From Doris montereyensis (taxonomy: Eukaryota; Mollusca; Gastropoda; Nudibranchia; Dorididae): a stretch of 64,000 nt of DNA. The stretch's first letter is position 1, and each line of letters begins with the position of its first letter. The notes under the pieces were generated by a model, which had not been told where the DNA came from, did no database searches, and saw nothing but the letters and a program-made list of their open reading frames with translations. The stretch is from contig JAXRKP010000701.1 in assembly GCA_037039925.1 (NCBI GenBank), positions 98,501 to 162,500 of the forward strand, in the 5' to 3' direction. Positions 46,650-59,400 of this stretch are shown piece after piece. Position numbers and translations under genes: made by a program.

Positions 46650-48320
46650 TTTTTTCTTTCCTTCGCCGATGGTTTGGATACCCAGCAGGTCACCCATCCA
46701 ACAGCTAGCCACTCTGGCCATTGCTTGACTTTTCTAGTCGTTTACAACACTTTATCATTTCATACTGTCTTATATTGGTAATACATGTAGACTTTCTCTT
46801 TCAACAATCAGATTGGCTCGTCAAAACCTATTTTTGTTACTTATTTTAAATACATACTTTATTTCTAGACAGCTCATTGGTCTGTTTACTTAAGCCTCTT
46901 TCTGAAGCTAAAGGTCATGAACCTAATGTAATACTCATACTAATAGCGGCACTTTCCGCAAAGTCCGTCATTGGTCGCATTTTGCTACTGTACTACCTCT
47001 GTTCAAAACGGATGTTTCATCTTCCTGCTTCAATCGGCTGCGCTTTCCGTGTTTTCTGCTTTTGCTTTCATTTTTATTACAATTTTGTCGTCATGGACTG
47101 GTACATTAGGGAGAGATGGAGAATTATTTTCCTAACGTCACCCATTAGAAGCACACGGGAAGGTCAGGAAATGTAAACACGCCAATGATCTGGTTGCCAA
47201 GAAGTTTAATCTAGGTCAGAGCCTTCTTGTCAGGGAATCTACACACTAATGAGGTTATGTGGAAACTGCCGTGCTTCAAAACGCTCATTGCATACCCCCA
47301 CCCCCCCCCACCCCAATACTATTAATTGTCTATCAGTACATCAATAATAAAAAAAAAGAAGAAGAAAGACAACTTATGACTTAACCACCTATGGAATAGA
47401 AAGCTTGTAGCTTGTACAGTATAATTTCATGTAATTAAAACGGCTCCAAATGCATACAAGTCAACATGACTCAATAAGAATATAACACACATAGTCATAG
47501 TGTGTGTATATGTAAAAGTGGAACAAATTATACGTTATTTAAATAAAGCAGGTTAACTCTGATTCTGATACAGTGCAGCGACTTCAGATTTGTGTCAATG
47601 GTGTCACTTTCGCCATCACTCTCATCGTTATGTGCAAAGACATACAAAGTCTGACCGGTCAGCAGATCTTGCTATTAAATCTGTGGATAATTTATGAATT
47701 TCCCAATGTCTGTAATGGCAGCGCTTAGTGACGACAAGCAAGGCAGCAACAAGGGGATGAAATCTATTTGTTTATTTATTTACTCTCTGGCTGTTGAATC
47801 CGTTGACACGAGGGGATAAGAGGCAGGGATAACGAAAGCTCCATCAAGGGCCAAATCAAGATGAAGGTCGTCTTGAGTTGCCATACATGCGGACCATGCC
47901 AGCTTTCCCGTCTAGTTCTTTACTAACACGCACATATATACAAATATTCTTCTCACTCTACATCCCGGTGTACCCTGTGAATCTTTTCATTCAGCATTTT
48001 AAAATTGTGAGCTTTTCGGACATAGGGTTCAGGAGGTAGCATCCGACCACGGATAAGCTCGTATGATGATATTAAAATATTAAAATCTTGAAAGGAGGGG
48101 GAAGGGGGAGGGGGAAGGGGGGGGGGTTTGAGATATTGAAGAAGATTTGCCAGGCAAATGCACACAATGTTTCTCTCTGCCTACAAAGAGGTGCCCATCA
48201 GCTCTTAAATCAAAGGATAAGGGGATAAGGTGCTAAAACAGCTAATAAAGCACCCCCTGCCATTCTTGTTCTAATAAGCTGTCAGACCAATCACATACAG
48301 GATTTCTTCAGAGTATTAAA
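46650..48320. other. Intergenic, no gene supported
   Basis: A 99-codon frame at 46877-47176 has no domain or splice context. C-rich at 47295-47315; G-rich, purine-only stretch at 48095-48126. Confidence 0.35.
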
Positions 48321-48324
48321 TTGG

Positions 48325-48972
48325 ACAGCAATCCACACAAATGCCATATGCAACCAAATTGAATAGGAATCCACACTAATGCCACATGCAACCAAATTGA
48401 ATAGGAATCCACACTAATGCCACATGCAACCAAATTGGATAGGAATCCACACTAATGCCACATGCAACCAAATTGAATAGGAATCCACAAATTGGATAAG
48501 TCCATATGTAACCAAATTGAATAGGAATCACACTAATGCCACATGCAAATTGAATAGGAATCCCCACTAAACCAAATTGAATAGGAATCCACTAAGTCCA
48601 TATGCAACCAAATTGAATAGGAATCCACACTAATGCCATATGCAACCAAATTGGATAGGAATCCACACTAAGTCCATATGCAACCAAATTGAATAGGAAT
48701 CCACACTAATGCCATATGCAACCAAATTGGATAGGAATCCACACTAAGTCCATATGCAACCAAATTGAATAAGGAATCTACACTAATGCCATATGCAACC
48801 AAATTGGATAGGAATCCACACTAAGTCCATATGCAACCAAATTGAATAGGAATCCACACTAATGCCATATGCAACCAAATTGAACAGAAATCCACTTAAA
48901 TGCCACATGCAGCCAAATTGGATAGAAATCCACTCAACTGCCATATATGCAACCAAATTTTATGGAAACCCA
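48325..48972 (-). repeat. 38-bp tandem array next to SINE B8
   Basis: About 17 units of aaccaaattgaataggaatc plus cacactaatgccatatgc. Two unit types (atgccatatgc and agtccatatgc) alternate regularly around 48590-48870, a dimeric higher-order pattern. The right end passes directly into SINE B8. Confidence 0.95.
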
Positions 48973-49160
48973 CTCGAGGATTTGGTAGGATTTTAAATGA
49001 AATTTTGCTCAGATTGCCCGGAAAACAGCCAAGGGATCTATAACAGGCACAGAGTGTCATGATGTGCAGACTGGGCCCTTTTTTATCGTTCATCTCCAAT
49101 GGGACTAGGTGTCGATCCACCCACCTGGACCTTGGGGGGGGGGGGGGATTTTAGTAAAAA
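48973..49160 (-). mobile_element. SINE family B copy B8 (head missing)
   Basis: gaggatttggtaggatttta, gattgcccggaaaacagcca, tcatctccaatgggactagg and cacccacctggaccttgggg; then a G-run, with the tRNA-like head lost. Confidence 0.85.
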
Positions 49161-49175
49161 AAAACCAACAAAACT

Positions 49176-49982
49176 TGAATTCTTTTTACCCTCAAATACA
49201 TACTTTTCAAGGTAAATTAACAGACTCACAGATTCAAGAGCCAAATCAAACATACTAAACATATTTTTTATACACTCTCTGGCAGCTATGAAAGCGGAAT
49301 GAACAGAAAAAAATCATGGACGCCCAAACATACAGGTCGTTCCAAGACTAGTGTTACGGTTTCAAATGTTTATGAAATATTATACAATTGTTATCTAGAG
49401 ATCACTGTGATTTTTAGGTGATGACTACTGAGGTTTGGAATCTTTATAATTGGCATAAAATTTAAATATCATGACATCATTAGTATTTTAGTGACAGACA
49501 TAAGAATCTACGCATGACGTGATTAACCCAAAGTTGCATAGTTCCTCGAATGACAACTTTTCTCCACAGTAGTTACAGAAACTTAAATGTGACCATTACT
49601 CTGTAAACAAAATGGGTTTAGGATGATGTAACCTGTATGAAATAAAATTCCTTCATGTCAGCTTCAACTATATTAATTCATTTTAAATACTAGCTTTGTC
49701 AAGTTTCGATACGGTCTTATGAAACCGTAACACTAAAAGTGAGTCGTTGGGTGCTGAAGCGGAGGCTGCTGGTTCGAGTCTGTTTGGCATCCTTGATTAT
49801 TTTCTATTGCAAAAGTCATCCTTTTCTTCAACTTAATCACAAACGACTGTTGACGTTTCTTCACAATCACAGAAAGCACACGTTAAGCTGCACCTGAAAA
49901 AGGGGTCATCCGAGGTACGACACGTTGCAACGGATTTACGGAATCTATGACACTGTGAAGCATGATGAAAACCAAAGCCGCG
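49176..49982. other. 3' flank of gene 3
   Basis: Unique sequence; no clear poly(A) signal for the minus strand seen. A weak tRNA-like scrap (ggctgctggttcgagtctg) lies at 49767-49785. Confidence 0.35.
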
Positions 49983-50402
49983 TCAGTCGTCGATACAGAT
50001 CACTTCTAGAACATCATCGTCTAGCGGTACCGCCGGCCTTCGCCTTCGGTTGCGGAACGGCTGAGAGAACTTGATCCTGATGCTTGTTGTTAGCTGTTCT
50101 CTGATTGGCGCAGGACTTGTGGGGCCTGGCTGCATTTTCCACCCTGTTGGCTGAGGTTGGCATAGTAACGGAACGTTTCTGCTGAGGATGGATGGCGGGC
50201 GCCGCCCGACTGTTTTGGAAACTCTTTTGTGAAATGGGTTGGAGAGTGAGGGTGGGTTTGGTTTGGGCAGGTAGATTTTTTGTTCTGGCATCTAGTGTCC
50301 GCCAGGGAATGTCCGGACGACAGGAGACCCTGTCGTATGCTTAAATATTCAAAATTGGACAATCTGGGAACCGGCGGCCCCGACTGTTGGTGGTGAGTAT
50401 TG
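49983..50402 (-). CDS. Gene 3 last segment: C-terminus with SUMO-interacting motif
   Basis: Ends TGA-type stop at 49983 after FRNRRRRPAVPLDDDVLEV and ICIDD. A frame break at the A6 run (T6 on plus, 50276-50281) is repaired by one extra A, joining LADTRCQNK to IYLPKPNPPSLSNPFHK. The start at 50402 assumes acceptor gacagaaacag|C after a pyrimidine-rich intron; it restores the frame from donor CAATG|gtaaac (168-bp intron). Confidence 0.55.
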
Positions 50403-53400
50403 CTGTTTCTGTCGGACGATTTGGACGAGGAAATCGAAGGAGATGACGACGAGCGGAAGCGATGATGAGGAAGAGTTTGTTTTCGATGGCCGGGATGAAA
50501 GTGACGACAAGTTGACAAAGCCGCCACGTTTGGAATGCGTGGAAGTAATACCTTTATTTGGGCAGTTTACCATTGCTCGTCCTGCCGCACTTGGGTCATG
50601 ACCTGTTTCCGTCGGCTACTGCCGCTAGAGGTAGGCGTCACAGGTCGCCGTTCATGTATGATGAAGCCTGAGGAAAAGCCGGAAGTTGGACTACCTCTGT
50701 TGCTCTTTTGAACTTGGGGCTTGGTCGTGGACAAATCGTGTCTGGACGCATTTCTCTCCTGGCCCGGCCTACTGTAGAAGGCAGGACCAAGTTTAAGGTG
50801 AGGACGTGGAGCAAAACGAGCTTTCCCTGTGTTCGGATTCGGACAAGGCGGCGAGGCATTGTGGACACTTCGATTTCGAAAAATGTTTGGAACGTGGGGA
50901 GGAGAGGAAGAGTGGTTCAGGTAGAGGGAAGGATGGAGGGCTGCTGGCTGATTTCTGTGTGGACAGGTGGGTGAAATTCGTCCCGATTGACGTGTGACTA
51001 GGTTGGTTAGGATGGCGATGGGGCCCTGGCCGCGAGCGATGCGGCACACTTTTTGAGCATGTGTGATGTGCAGGCGTCGTCGATGGTTTACGTTTGGTGT
51101 GAGATAACCTTTGACCTTTGACTCTGGGATCTCAATCTGCGTGAGACAAAGGTCATCATCGTAGATGATGTTCTCAGTAATACTAACCTTCTTCTCCTCT
51201 ATCCAGCGTTTGATCTCTTCCTCACCTAGACGTCTCAACAACACTTGCAACAATTTCATATTACGTTGCAGATGCCGACTGCGGGCACTGAGTCCAGTTT
51301 TCAAACAGGTTTTAAACTCGTGTACGTCCCAACGATTGAATTTGTACGTGTGCACATGCTTGGACCCCTGCACTTCTTTCTGTAGGTGACACGGTAATCC
51401 ATTGCTCGGAACCTGAGCCTGCTGTAGCTGTCGTCCTTCATCTCTGTCTTACAGTACGTCTCCGAATCTCTGATGATGGTGACGGAGGTCCATCAGCTTT
51501 GGCGTACTTTTTGATCCGTTGACCGAGAGGAGAGCTCAGGTCAATGGTGAGCAAGGACATCTGAAGCGGATCTCTGCCTTCCTCCAGGGCCTCTTTGTCC
51601 GCCCACTCGTCCTCCACAAAGCAAAAGCTCAACCTCCGTCTGGAACCCACGTCGGAGTCTCGACTCAGCTGCGACATGAGAGATCGCGAACCCCGCGGAG
51701 ACAGGGAATGACTGGTTTCCGGTATCACCGGTTGGCTGCTCAGGGTCCCTCCACAAGGACTATCTCACAGTCCAGATCAACGCTCGTTTTCTGGATGTCT
51801 TCTTTCACCGGAGTCTTTGAGCTGACTTTCACGGTCAGCCCGAGATTGGGAAAGCGCGGTTGGAGTTTAGAACTGCTGGGGTGCGGGGACGATGCACAGA
51901 TCTGCCGTCGTTGTCGTCGTCCTGCCCACCACGCGCCGCGCTCGGCCAGCCCTTCCATCTGCTGGCACTCTGTCCGCATCAGCTTACGGCTGTGGTGTTT
52001 CTCCATGATCTGGTCCAACTTCTTCTGGCTGCGAGTTTTGAGGTTCGGTATAAACTGAAAGGCAGACGGCTGTTTCTTGGCCGCACCGGTCGTGGGGGTA
52101 GCACTAACGGGTTTTTGAGAAACGGTCGGCGCTTTGTGCTTTACACAATGTGAAGACTTTTCAGCTGGAGCAGTTCGTTTGTGCAACGCCCTGTCTGACA
52201 ATCCCTTTTTCGTGTCTGGCAGACGGCCGGAGCGGCCAGACCGTTTGACTTATGAAGGGAAACAGGGTGCGGGACGGCCGAGGGCACCTTGGGCGGCTGG
52301 ATTGCGGATGGCTTGGCAGGGCTATCTCTGCTGTCACTTTCATTGGGGGACCTGTCATCGCTGTCTCCGCTGTGTATCTGGAAGCGCAGTCGACACAAAC
52401 TCTGATGGCCCGTCACCTGGTCATGACTTCCAATTCCTCTAGACAGAAGCAGCAAACAAACACCAGGCTGTCACTGCCTGATGAGGCAAAGTGAGAGAAA
52501 GAGAGAGAGAACAAAGAAGTTGCAAGCAAAGGACAAAAAAGGTGCTAAGTGTGTTTAGTAAAATAAAGTTAACATGCGACTCAAACATAGATATTTGATT
52601 TGATTTGATTTGACTTTACCAACGTCACAACTAAGGTGACCCCAAGGGTTTTGGACGGATTTCAAATTTTGGCCAAGCTTCCCAGTAAACAGCCAAGGAA
52701 TCTTTAATGTACACAGAGTGTTTTGATCTGCACATGGGACCTCCTTTTTATCGTCTGTCTCCGATGGGACTGGGCGTTGATCCACCTACCTGGATCAGGG
52801 GATAAGTTTACTGGAAAAAAACTTTTCAAGCTACCAGGGCACGAACTCATGACCTTTTTGGTTGAGGCGCTAACACCTTGCCTCTGGACTACCAAGTCCT
52901 CACTCAAAACACAGAAAAACAACTTGGCAAAAAAAGCATCAATGAAAAAGACAACAACCCAGGAAAAACCTGCCAATTTTTCTCAAGGAAGGTAGACCAG
53001 AAATCAGATATAGGAAATGCAGACCTGCCAAGTTTTCTCAAGGAAGGTAGACCAGAAATCAGATATAGGAAATGCAGACCTGCAAAAGTTTTCTCAAGGA
53101 AGTTAGACCAGAAATCTCAGATATAGGAAATGCAGACATGCCAAGTTTTCTCAAGGAAGGTAGACCAGAAATCAGATATAGGAAATGCAGACCTGCCAAG
53201 TTTTCTCAAGGAAGGTAGACCAGAAATCAGATATAGGAAATGCAGACCTGCAAAAGTTTTCTCAAGGAAGTTAGACCAGAAATCTCAGATATAGGAAATG
53301 CAGACCTGCCAAGTTTTCTCAAAGGAAGGTAGACCAGAAATCAGATATAGGAAATGCAGACCTGCAAAGTTTTCTCAAGGAAGGTAGACCAGAAATCAGA

Positions 53401-56400
53401 TATAGGAAATGCAGACCTGCCAATTTTCTCAAGGAAGGTAGACCAGAAATCAGATATAGGAAATGCAGACCTGCCAAGTTTTCTCAAGGAAGGTAGACCA
53501 GAAATCAGATATAGGAAATGCAGACCTGCAAAGTTTTCTCAAGGAAGGTAGACGAGAAATCAGATATAGGAAATGCAGACCTTCAAAGTTTTTCTCAATG
53601 AAGCTAGACCAGAAATCAGATATAGGAAATGCAGACCTGCAAAATTTTCTCAAGGAAGGTAGACCAGAAATCAGATATAGGAAATGCAGACCTGCAAAGT
53701 TTTTTTCTCAAGGAAGGTAGACCAGAAATCAGATATAGGAAATGCAGACATGCCAAATTTTCTCAAGGAAGGTAAATCAGAAATCAGATATAGGGAAATG
53801 CAGACATGCCAAGTTTTCTCAAGGAAGGTAGACCAGAAATCAGACATAGGAAATGCAGACCTGCCAAGTTTTCTCAATGAAGGTAGACCAGAAATCAGAC
53901 ATAGGAAATGCAGATATGCAAAGTTTTCTCAAGGAAGGTAGATCAGAAATCAGATATAGGAAATGCAGATATGCCAAGTTTTCTCAAGGAAGGTAGACCA
54001 GAAATTAGATATAGGAAATGCAGACCTGCCAAGTTTTCTCAAGGAAGGTAGACCAGAAATCAGATATAGGAAATGCAGATCTGCAAAGTTTTCTCAAGGA
54101 AGGTAGATCAGAAATCAGATATAGGTAATGCAGATCTGCAAAGTTTTCTCAAGGAAGGTAGATCAGAAATCAGATATAGGAAATGCAGACCTGCCAAATT
54201 TTCTCAAGGAAGGAAGATCAGAAATTAGATATAGGAAATGCAGACCTGCCAATTTTTTTCAAGGAAGGTAAACCAGAAATCAGACATAGGAAATGCAGAC
54301 CTGCAAAGTTTTTTCAAGGAAGGTAGACCAGAAATCAGACATAGGAAATGCAGACCTGCAAAATTTTCTCAAGGAAGGTGGATCAGAAATTAGATATAGG
54401 AAATGCAGACCTGCCAAATTTTCTCAAGGAAGGTGGATCAGAAATTAGATATAGGAAATGCAGACCTGCCAAATTTTCTCAAGGAAGGTAGACCAGAAAT
54501 CAGATGTAGGAAATGCAGACCTGCAAAGTTTTCTCAAGGAAGGTAGACCAGAAATCAGATATAGGAAATGCAGACCTGCAAAGTCTTCTCAAGGAAGGTA
54601 GACCAGAAATCAGATATAGGAAATGCAGACGTGCCAAGTTTTCTCAAGGAAGGTAGACCAGAAATCAGATATAGGAAATGCAAACCTGCCAAGTTTTCTC
54701 AAGGAAGGTAGACCCCAAATCAGATGTAGGAAATGCAAACCAGCAAATCTTTCTCAAGGAAGGTAGACCAGAAATCAGATAGTTATCCGATGGTGAAAAC
54801 GCTAGCATTTCAACTAAAAAGTTGAGACGTGACCAAAACATACAGAATTGTTTACATTATCAGCCCGGGACCCAGCGGACAAAACTTATGGAACCGGGTG
54901 CAACATTAAAGATATTCTCCATTCCAGCAATGCCCCCCCCCCCCCCCACCATTAGTTGTTTCCAAGTTTATCAAACTACGTATATTGAGGGAGGGCAAGG
55001 AACTCACTTGAACAGCTGGCCGGGCCTTCCTCTTCAATCCTTGCGGCTCCGACATCGTTATGGACTGCGGCTCCGACATCGTTATGGACTGTGGCTCCGA
55101 TATCATTATTACCGACTCCATGTTGTCATCCTGGAAGAAAATGTGTTACGTACGTGGTCAGTCACATTTATAGTTCAGAAAGGCATAATGTATTAATGAT
55201 AGTTATCATGTACATTACATAACACCCAAACCTGGTAGAAGATGACTATAATAAAGTACACAACATGTGTAGTAATGTAAAAATCAAGCGTTGATTGCCT
55301 GGCATTTAGGCTATGGGATTTGAAGTTTGAGTTTAATTTTATTTACCCACATCCACAAATAAGGCGATCTCAGGGATTTTGGTAGGATTTTTTTATTTTG
55401 CCTGTACTGCCCTGTAAACAGCCAAGGGATCTTAAGTGTACACAGTGTTGTGATTTGCACACGTCTCTTCTTATCATCCATCTCCGATGGGGAGGGGGGG
55501 GGGGGGGATTTTGCTAGAAAAAACTAGAAAAATTTCAACCGTTGGCAGGGCTCGAACCCACTACCTTTGGGTTAAGAGGCTGACACCTTGCCTCTGGATT
55601 ACCGAGTCTCCCTTGGGATTGGGAAGTTGCGTCCTGGTTTCAAACTATTACATCCCATCAGTAGTGTCAAGAGAAAATAAACCGGCTGGAATGTAAGCTA
55701 GAGCTAAGTGATTGGTTTGACATGGCGCATTGAATTCTCTGCCATCACCAAAAAATTGGTTCAAGTTTAATTTGAGACATATTGTTTATTAACGTTCATG
55801 AATAGGACTGTAATCAAATAAATTTGGATCTACTTTGGACTATATGATATGTGTGGAGGCATAGTAAAAATCAGTCGGAAGTTGCTGGCTGTATTTTTGA
55901 GTGATTGAAGTGAAAGCGAAACTCACAATTTATTGATTTTTAGATTCGGTGCATTTACAATAAATTACAATCTCAAATATGTTTTCAATCACCCCACAAA
56001 AGATTTTTAAGGAGTTTGACCGTTAAATGTGTTTAATTTCACATTTTGTGAGGTCATCTCTTTGATCGAAGACAAAATCGCGATCTGCGGCTGATGGTAC
56101 CAGCCCTTCACTCTTTAGCCATCTTGTAATCACATACCAAAATTTAGGTCAGAATCCCCTTTAACTGATGAACTGAACTGTCCACGAAGATTTTAAACAA
56201 GATTCGAGTGTACACTGTAAACAGCACGCGATATGATTTGATTTGATTTGATTTGATCTGATTTGGTTTTGACCCACATACACTACTTAGGTGATCACAG
56301 GGTTTTAGGTCACAGGGTATGACTTTGTGTAAATTTTACCCAGACTGCCTTTAACAGCCAAGAAGGATTAGGAAGTGATCATTATCACCTGATCAGCTTC

Positions 56401-59400
56401 AGGCAATGGAAACTGACATACCTCCAGCTCCATGGGCCGTAAGAGTGAGTCATGAAGGAACTTTTGTTTTTTTAATTTCAATAGACAGGTTAGTAATTGT
56501 TTCGTATGTCTACAAGTGCGTCCTTAAAATTTCAATAGACAGGTAAGTAATTGTTTCGTATGTCTACAAGTGCGTCTTTAAAATTTCAATAGACAGGTGA
56601 GTAATTGTTTTCGTATGTCTACAAGTGTGTCCTTAAAATTTCAATAGACAGGTAAGTAATTGTTTTCGTATGTCTACAAGTGTGTCCTTAAAATTTCAAG
56701 ACAAAAAAAAAGCCTTAAAACTTTGCATTACAACAACTATTTTACAAGTTCATGACTCCAATTCTTCACTCCTTCACCTTTTCAGTTAAAATCTGTCACA
56801 ATTGGAAACTTTTTTATTACAACATAAATGATTTTTTTTTCTTTAAAGAAAAAAAAAGAAAAAGAAAAGGGAAATACAGCAGAAAAGATGAGAAGAAGAA
56901 AACCCCCAAATGGTTGGCATACCTCTTCAGCGTCCGTGAGGACGTTTCGTCCAACCTACACAGCAAATCTTCCACGCCATGATAGCAATAACAACTGCGG
57001 ACTACTTTGCGTAAGATTTTCAACTGAAAAACAAACAAGTCAAGTAAAACATAAAAGTGTCCACCATGTATTGAAATCCTAAGCAACTTTATGCCCACAA
57101 AAAAAAAAGAAGAAGAGAAACAAACATAAGAAAAAAATCCCCAAAAAACCTGCCATAACACGTTTTATCACAGAACTACGTGTGTAACACAGTACTTAGA
57201 AAAAAAAAACCAACGCAAAAATTGTTTTAAACATTAAAAATCACTTAAGTAGAGCGTAATATGGTCATATGGTTCTACGCTACAGAGATATACATATGAG
57301 GGGATGAGATGCAAAAGCCACTATATCCAAAAAAGATGAATTGCGAAAATCAATTTTTCTTCTTCAAATTCTAAATGAAATCCGATCAATTTTGATACTA
57401 CATGTGCACACTTGGTTATGCTTGTATGTATCCTGTGAGCATTCATTTTTTTAAATCTGTGAAGTCATTGTTTATGAAATTAACTTTTAATTATTGAACC
57501 CAGGTGCAAAACCAGACATATCCACAACCAGTTTTGGTGTAAAACCAGACACATCCCAAAAGTTGTCTAAAAATTGGGTAATGAGCGACCTTCGCCATTT
57601 TATTTCGTTCGTTCATTAGCCTTGCTTGTTTATACGGATGTGTCCTCAAGGCCATCAAAGGTGTTTGAAACCTCAATGGGGAACGTGTCTTTTGCTCCAT
57701 TACCTATGGTTGTCATTTTTTGAACAACAGCATTCATGTAAGTAAATACTCATTCCTGATTGGCTCTCCTAGGATATGCAGAGTTTTGACCAGAAATGAT
57801 ATCAGACATATCACTTTTTGAAAGTAAAAATGCAATGTTTAGAGCCGAATTATGACAGGATAACACCAGTTTTGAACCAAACTGATATCATCAGTAGAAC
57901 ACTCTTCATTCAAATTATGAGGTGAAAAAAAAAACTCACATCATGTGAAAATGCTGAATGGCCGTTTTTTGCATCTCACCCCATCAAATTTATAAAATAT
58001 AAATAAGAAAAAGTACAGCGCAAACTTCACCATGTTTCTGGTTTGTAAGCATACGGCCACAGCCACATATCATCGGTGAACCTGTTAAAACATTTCATTG
58101 CCAATGACGTAATTCTTCAGGGAAAGCAAAATGCGTAATCAATCATCAAACGGGGCTGCAAACACCATGTTACGCTTCTTGATTTACAATTCAACTGCTT
58201 TAGTCTTTAGAATGTAGTAAATGGGAAAAATTAATCAGTTGCGCACGAATAGGACTAATACTGTTAGAGTTGAACTTTTTGAAAGATATAAACAAGAAAA
58301 TCTACTCCTTGACTTACGAGGTTTGAGTTTCAAGGCAGGAAGAAAAACGGACGTCTTTGTACAGACCATGTGCGTAAGTGAGCCTCCAAAAATTATGAAG
58401 ACACGAAAGAAGCATGGGTTTGATTCTTAGAAGGACAAATCTCAATACACCTCATGCATCTTGGACTTATGAGTTTAGACGGTTTCACAGACAATATGAA
58501 AATACAAAAGGAGAAAGTACAACTCAACGCTCACTATGTTTTTGCCCATGTATGCCGAGTAGCTTTTGGGGTTCTGCCACTGGATGTCAGGTGGCCACCA
58601 CACTGGTTTGTCGTTTTCATCATCAAAGCGAGGACTCTGACCTTGAGAGGTCAAGGACACCAGAATCGGTATGAGGGTGACCAGGCCCGACTGCAATGGA
58701 AAGACATTGGAGTGTCATTGAAAAATTACCCGTCCACCAAATGTGGTGATCTCAGGGCGATTAGATTTAAAAGTAAACGGCAAGATGAAAGGTAAGTGAA
58801 AAAGGAAAAGGAAAGAAGTAGGACTTACCAGCATACCCCGCCAACCGCCCACAGACATTGGAGAGGCCATTGGGATTCCAATTGTACCACATCCACTACT
58901 AAAGGTGAAGGTCGCAGGGTTACTCCAACGACACAATAACATGAATAAATATATTGTGATTATTTGTTTTTTGCTTCATTGAAATTTATCCACCCACCAT
59001 ATGAGGTGTGGCATTGGTGGCCGAGGGGTTAGGCTGCCGCACTGGAGATCATGAGGGGTGACAATCATCACCTGTTCCGCTTCACGCTATTGAAACCAGG
59101 ATAAGTTCCGGCTCTATGGGCCGCAACGACCTTGACGGAACTTTACCACATGGGGCGATCTCAGGGTGAATGAAGAGGAAACAGCAAGATAAAAGATAAG
59201 TGAAAGTGAAAGAGGGAACAAAAAGAAGTAGAACCGACCAGCAGCGCCCACCAACCACCCACAAAGGCAGCTTAAGACAGGGACAACTGTTAGTGAGGTA
59301 AAATGACCAGTCACCCACGAGCACACACAGACCGATCGTACGAAGGTCACAAAGGGTGAAAGGAAAGGTGAGCTCATATAATCAACAAAGTAAAGTAAAG

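Noticed and set aside
46877..47176. 99-codon plus-strand open frame
   Set aside because: Starts at a non-ATG codon and is hydrophobic by composition, with no domain or splice context.
49745..49790. tRNA-like scrap with ggttcgagtct
   Set aside because: Only a B-box-like match, with no A box or stem; too weak.
50708..50997. Plus-strand open frames over gene 3
   Set aside because: They are shadows of the long minus-strand coding segment.
58325..58365. Possible extra minus-strand exon of gene 3
   Set aside because: It has a good donor (gtaagt) but no convincing acceptor, and segments 2 and 3 already join in phase.
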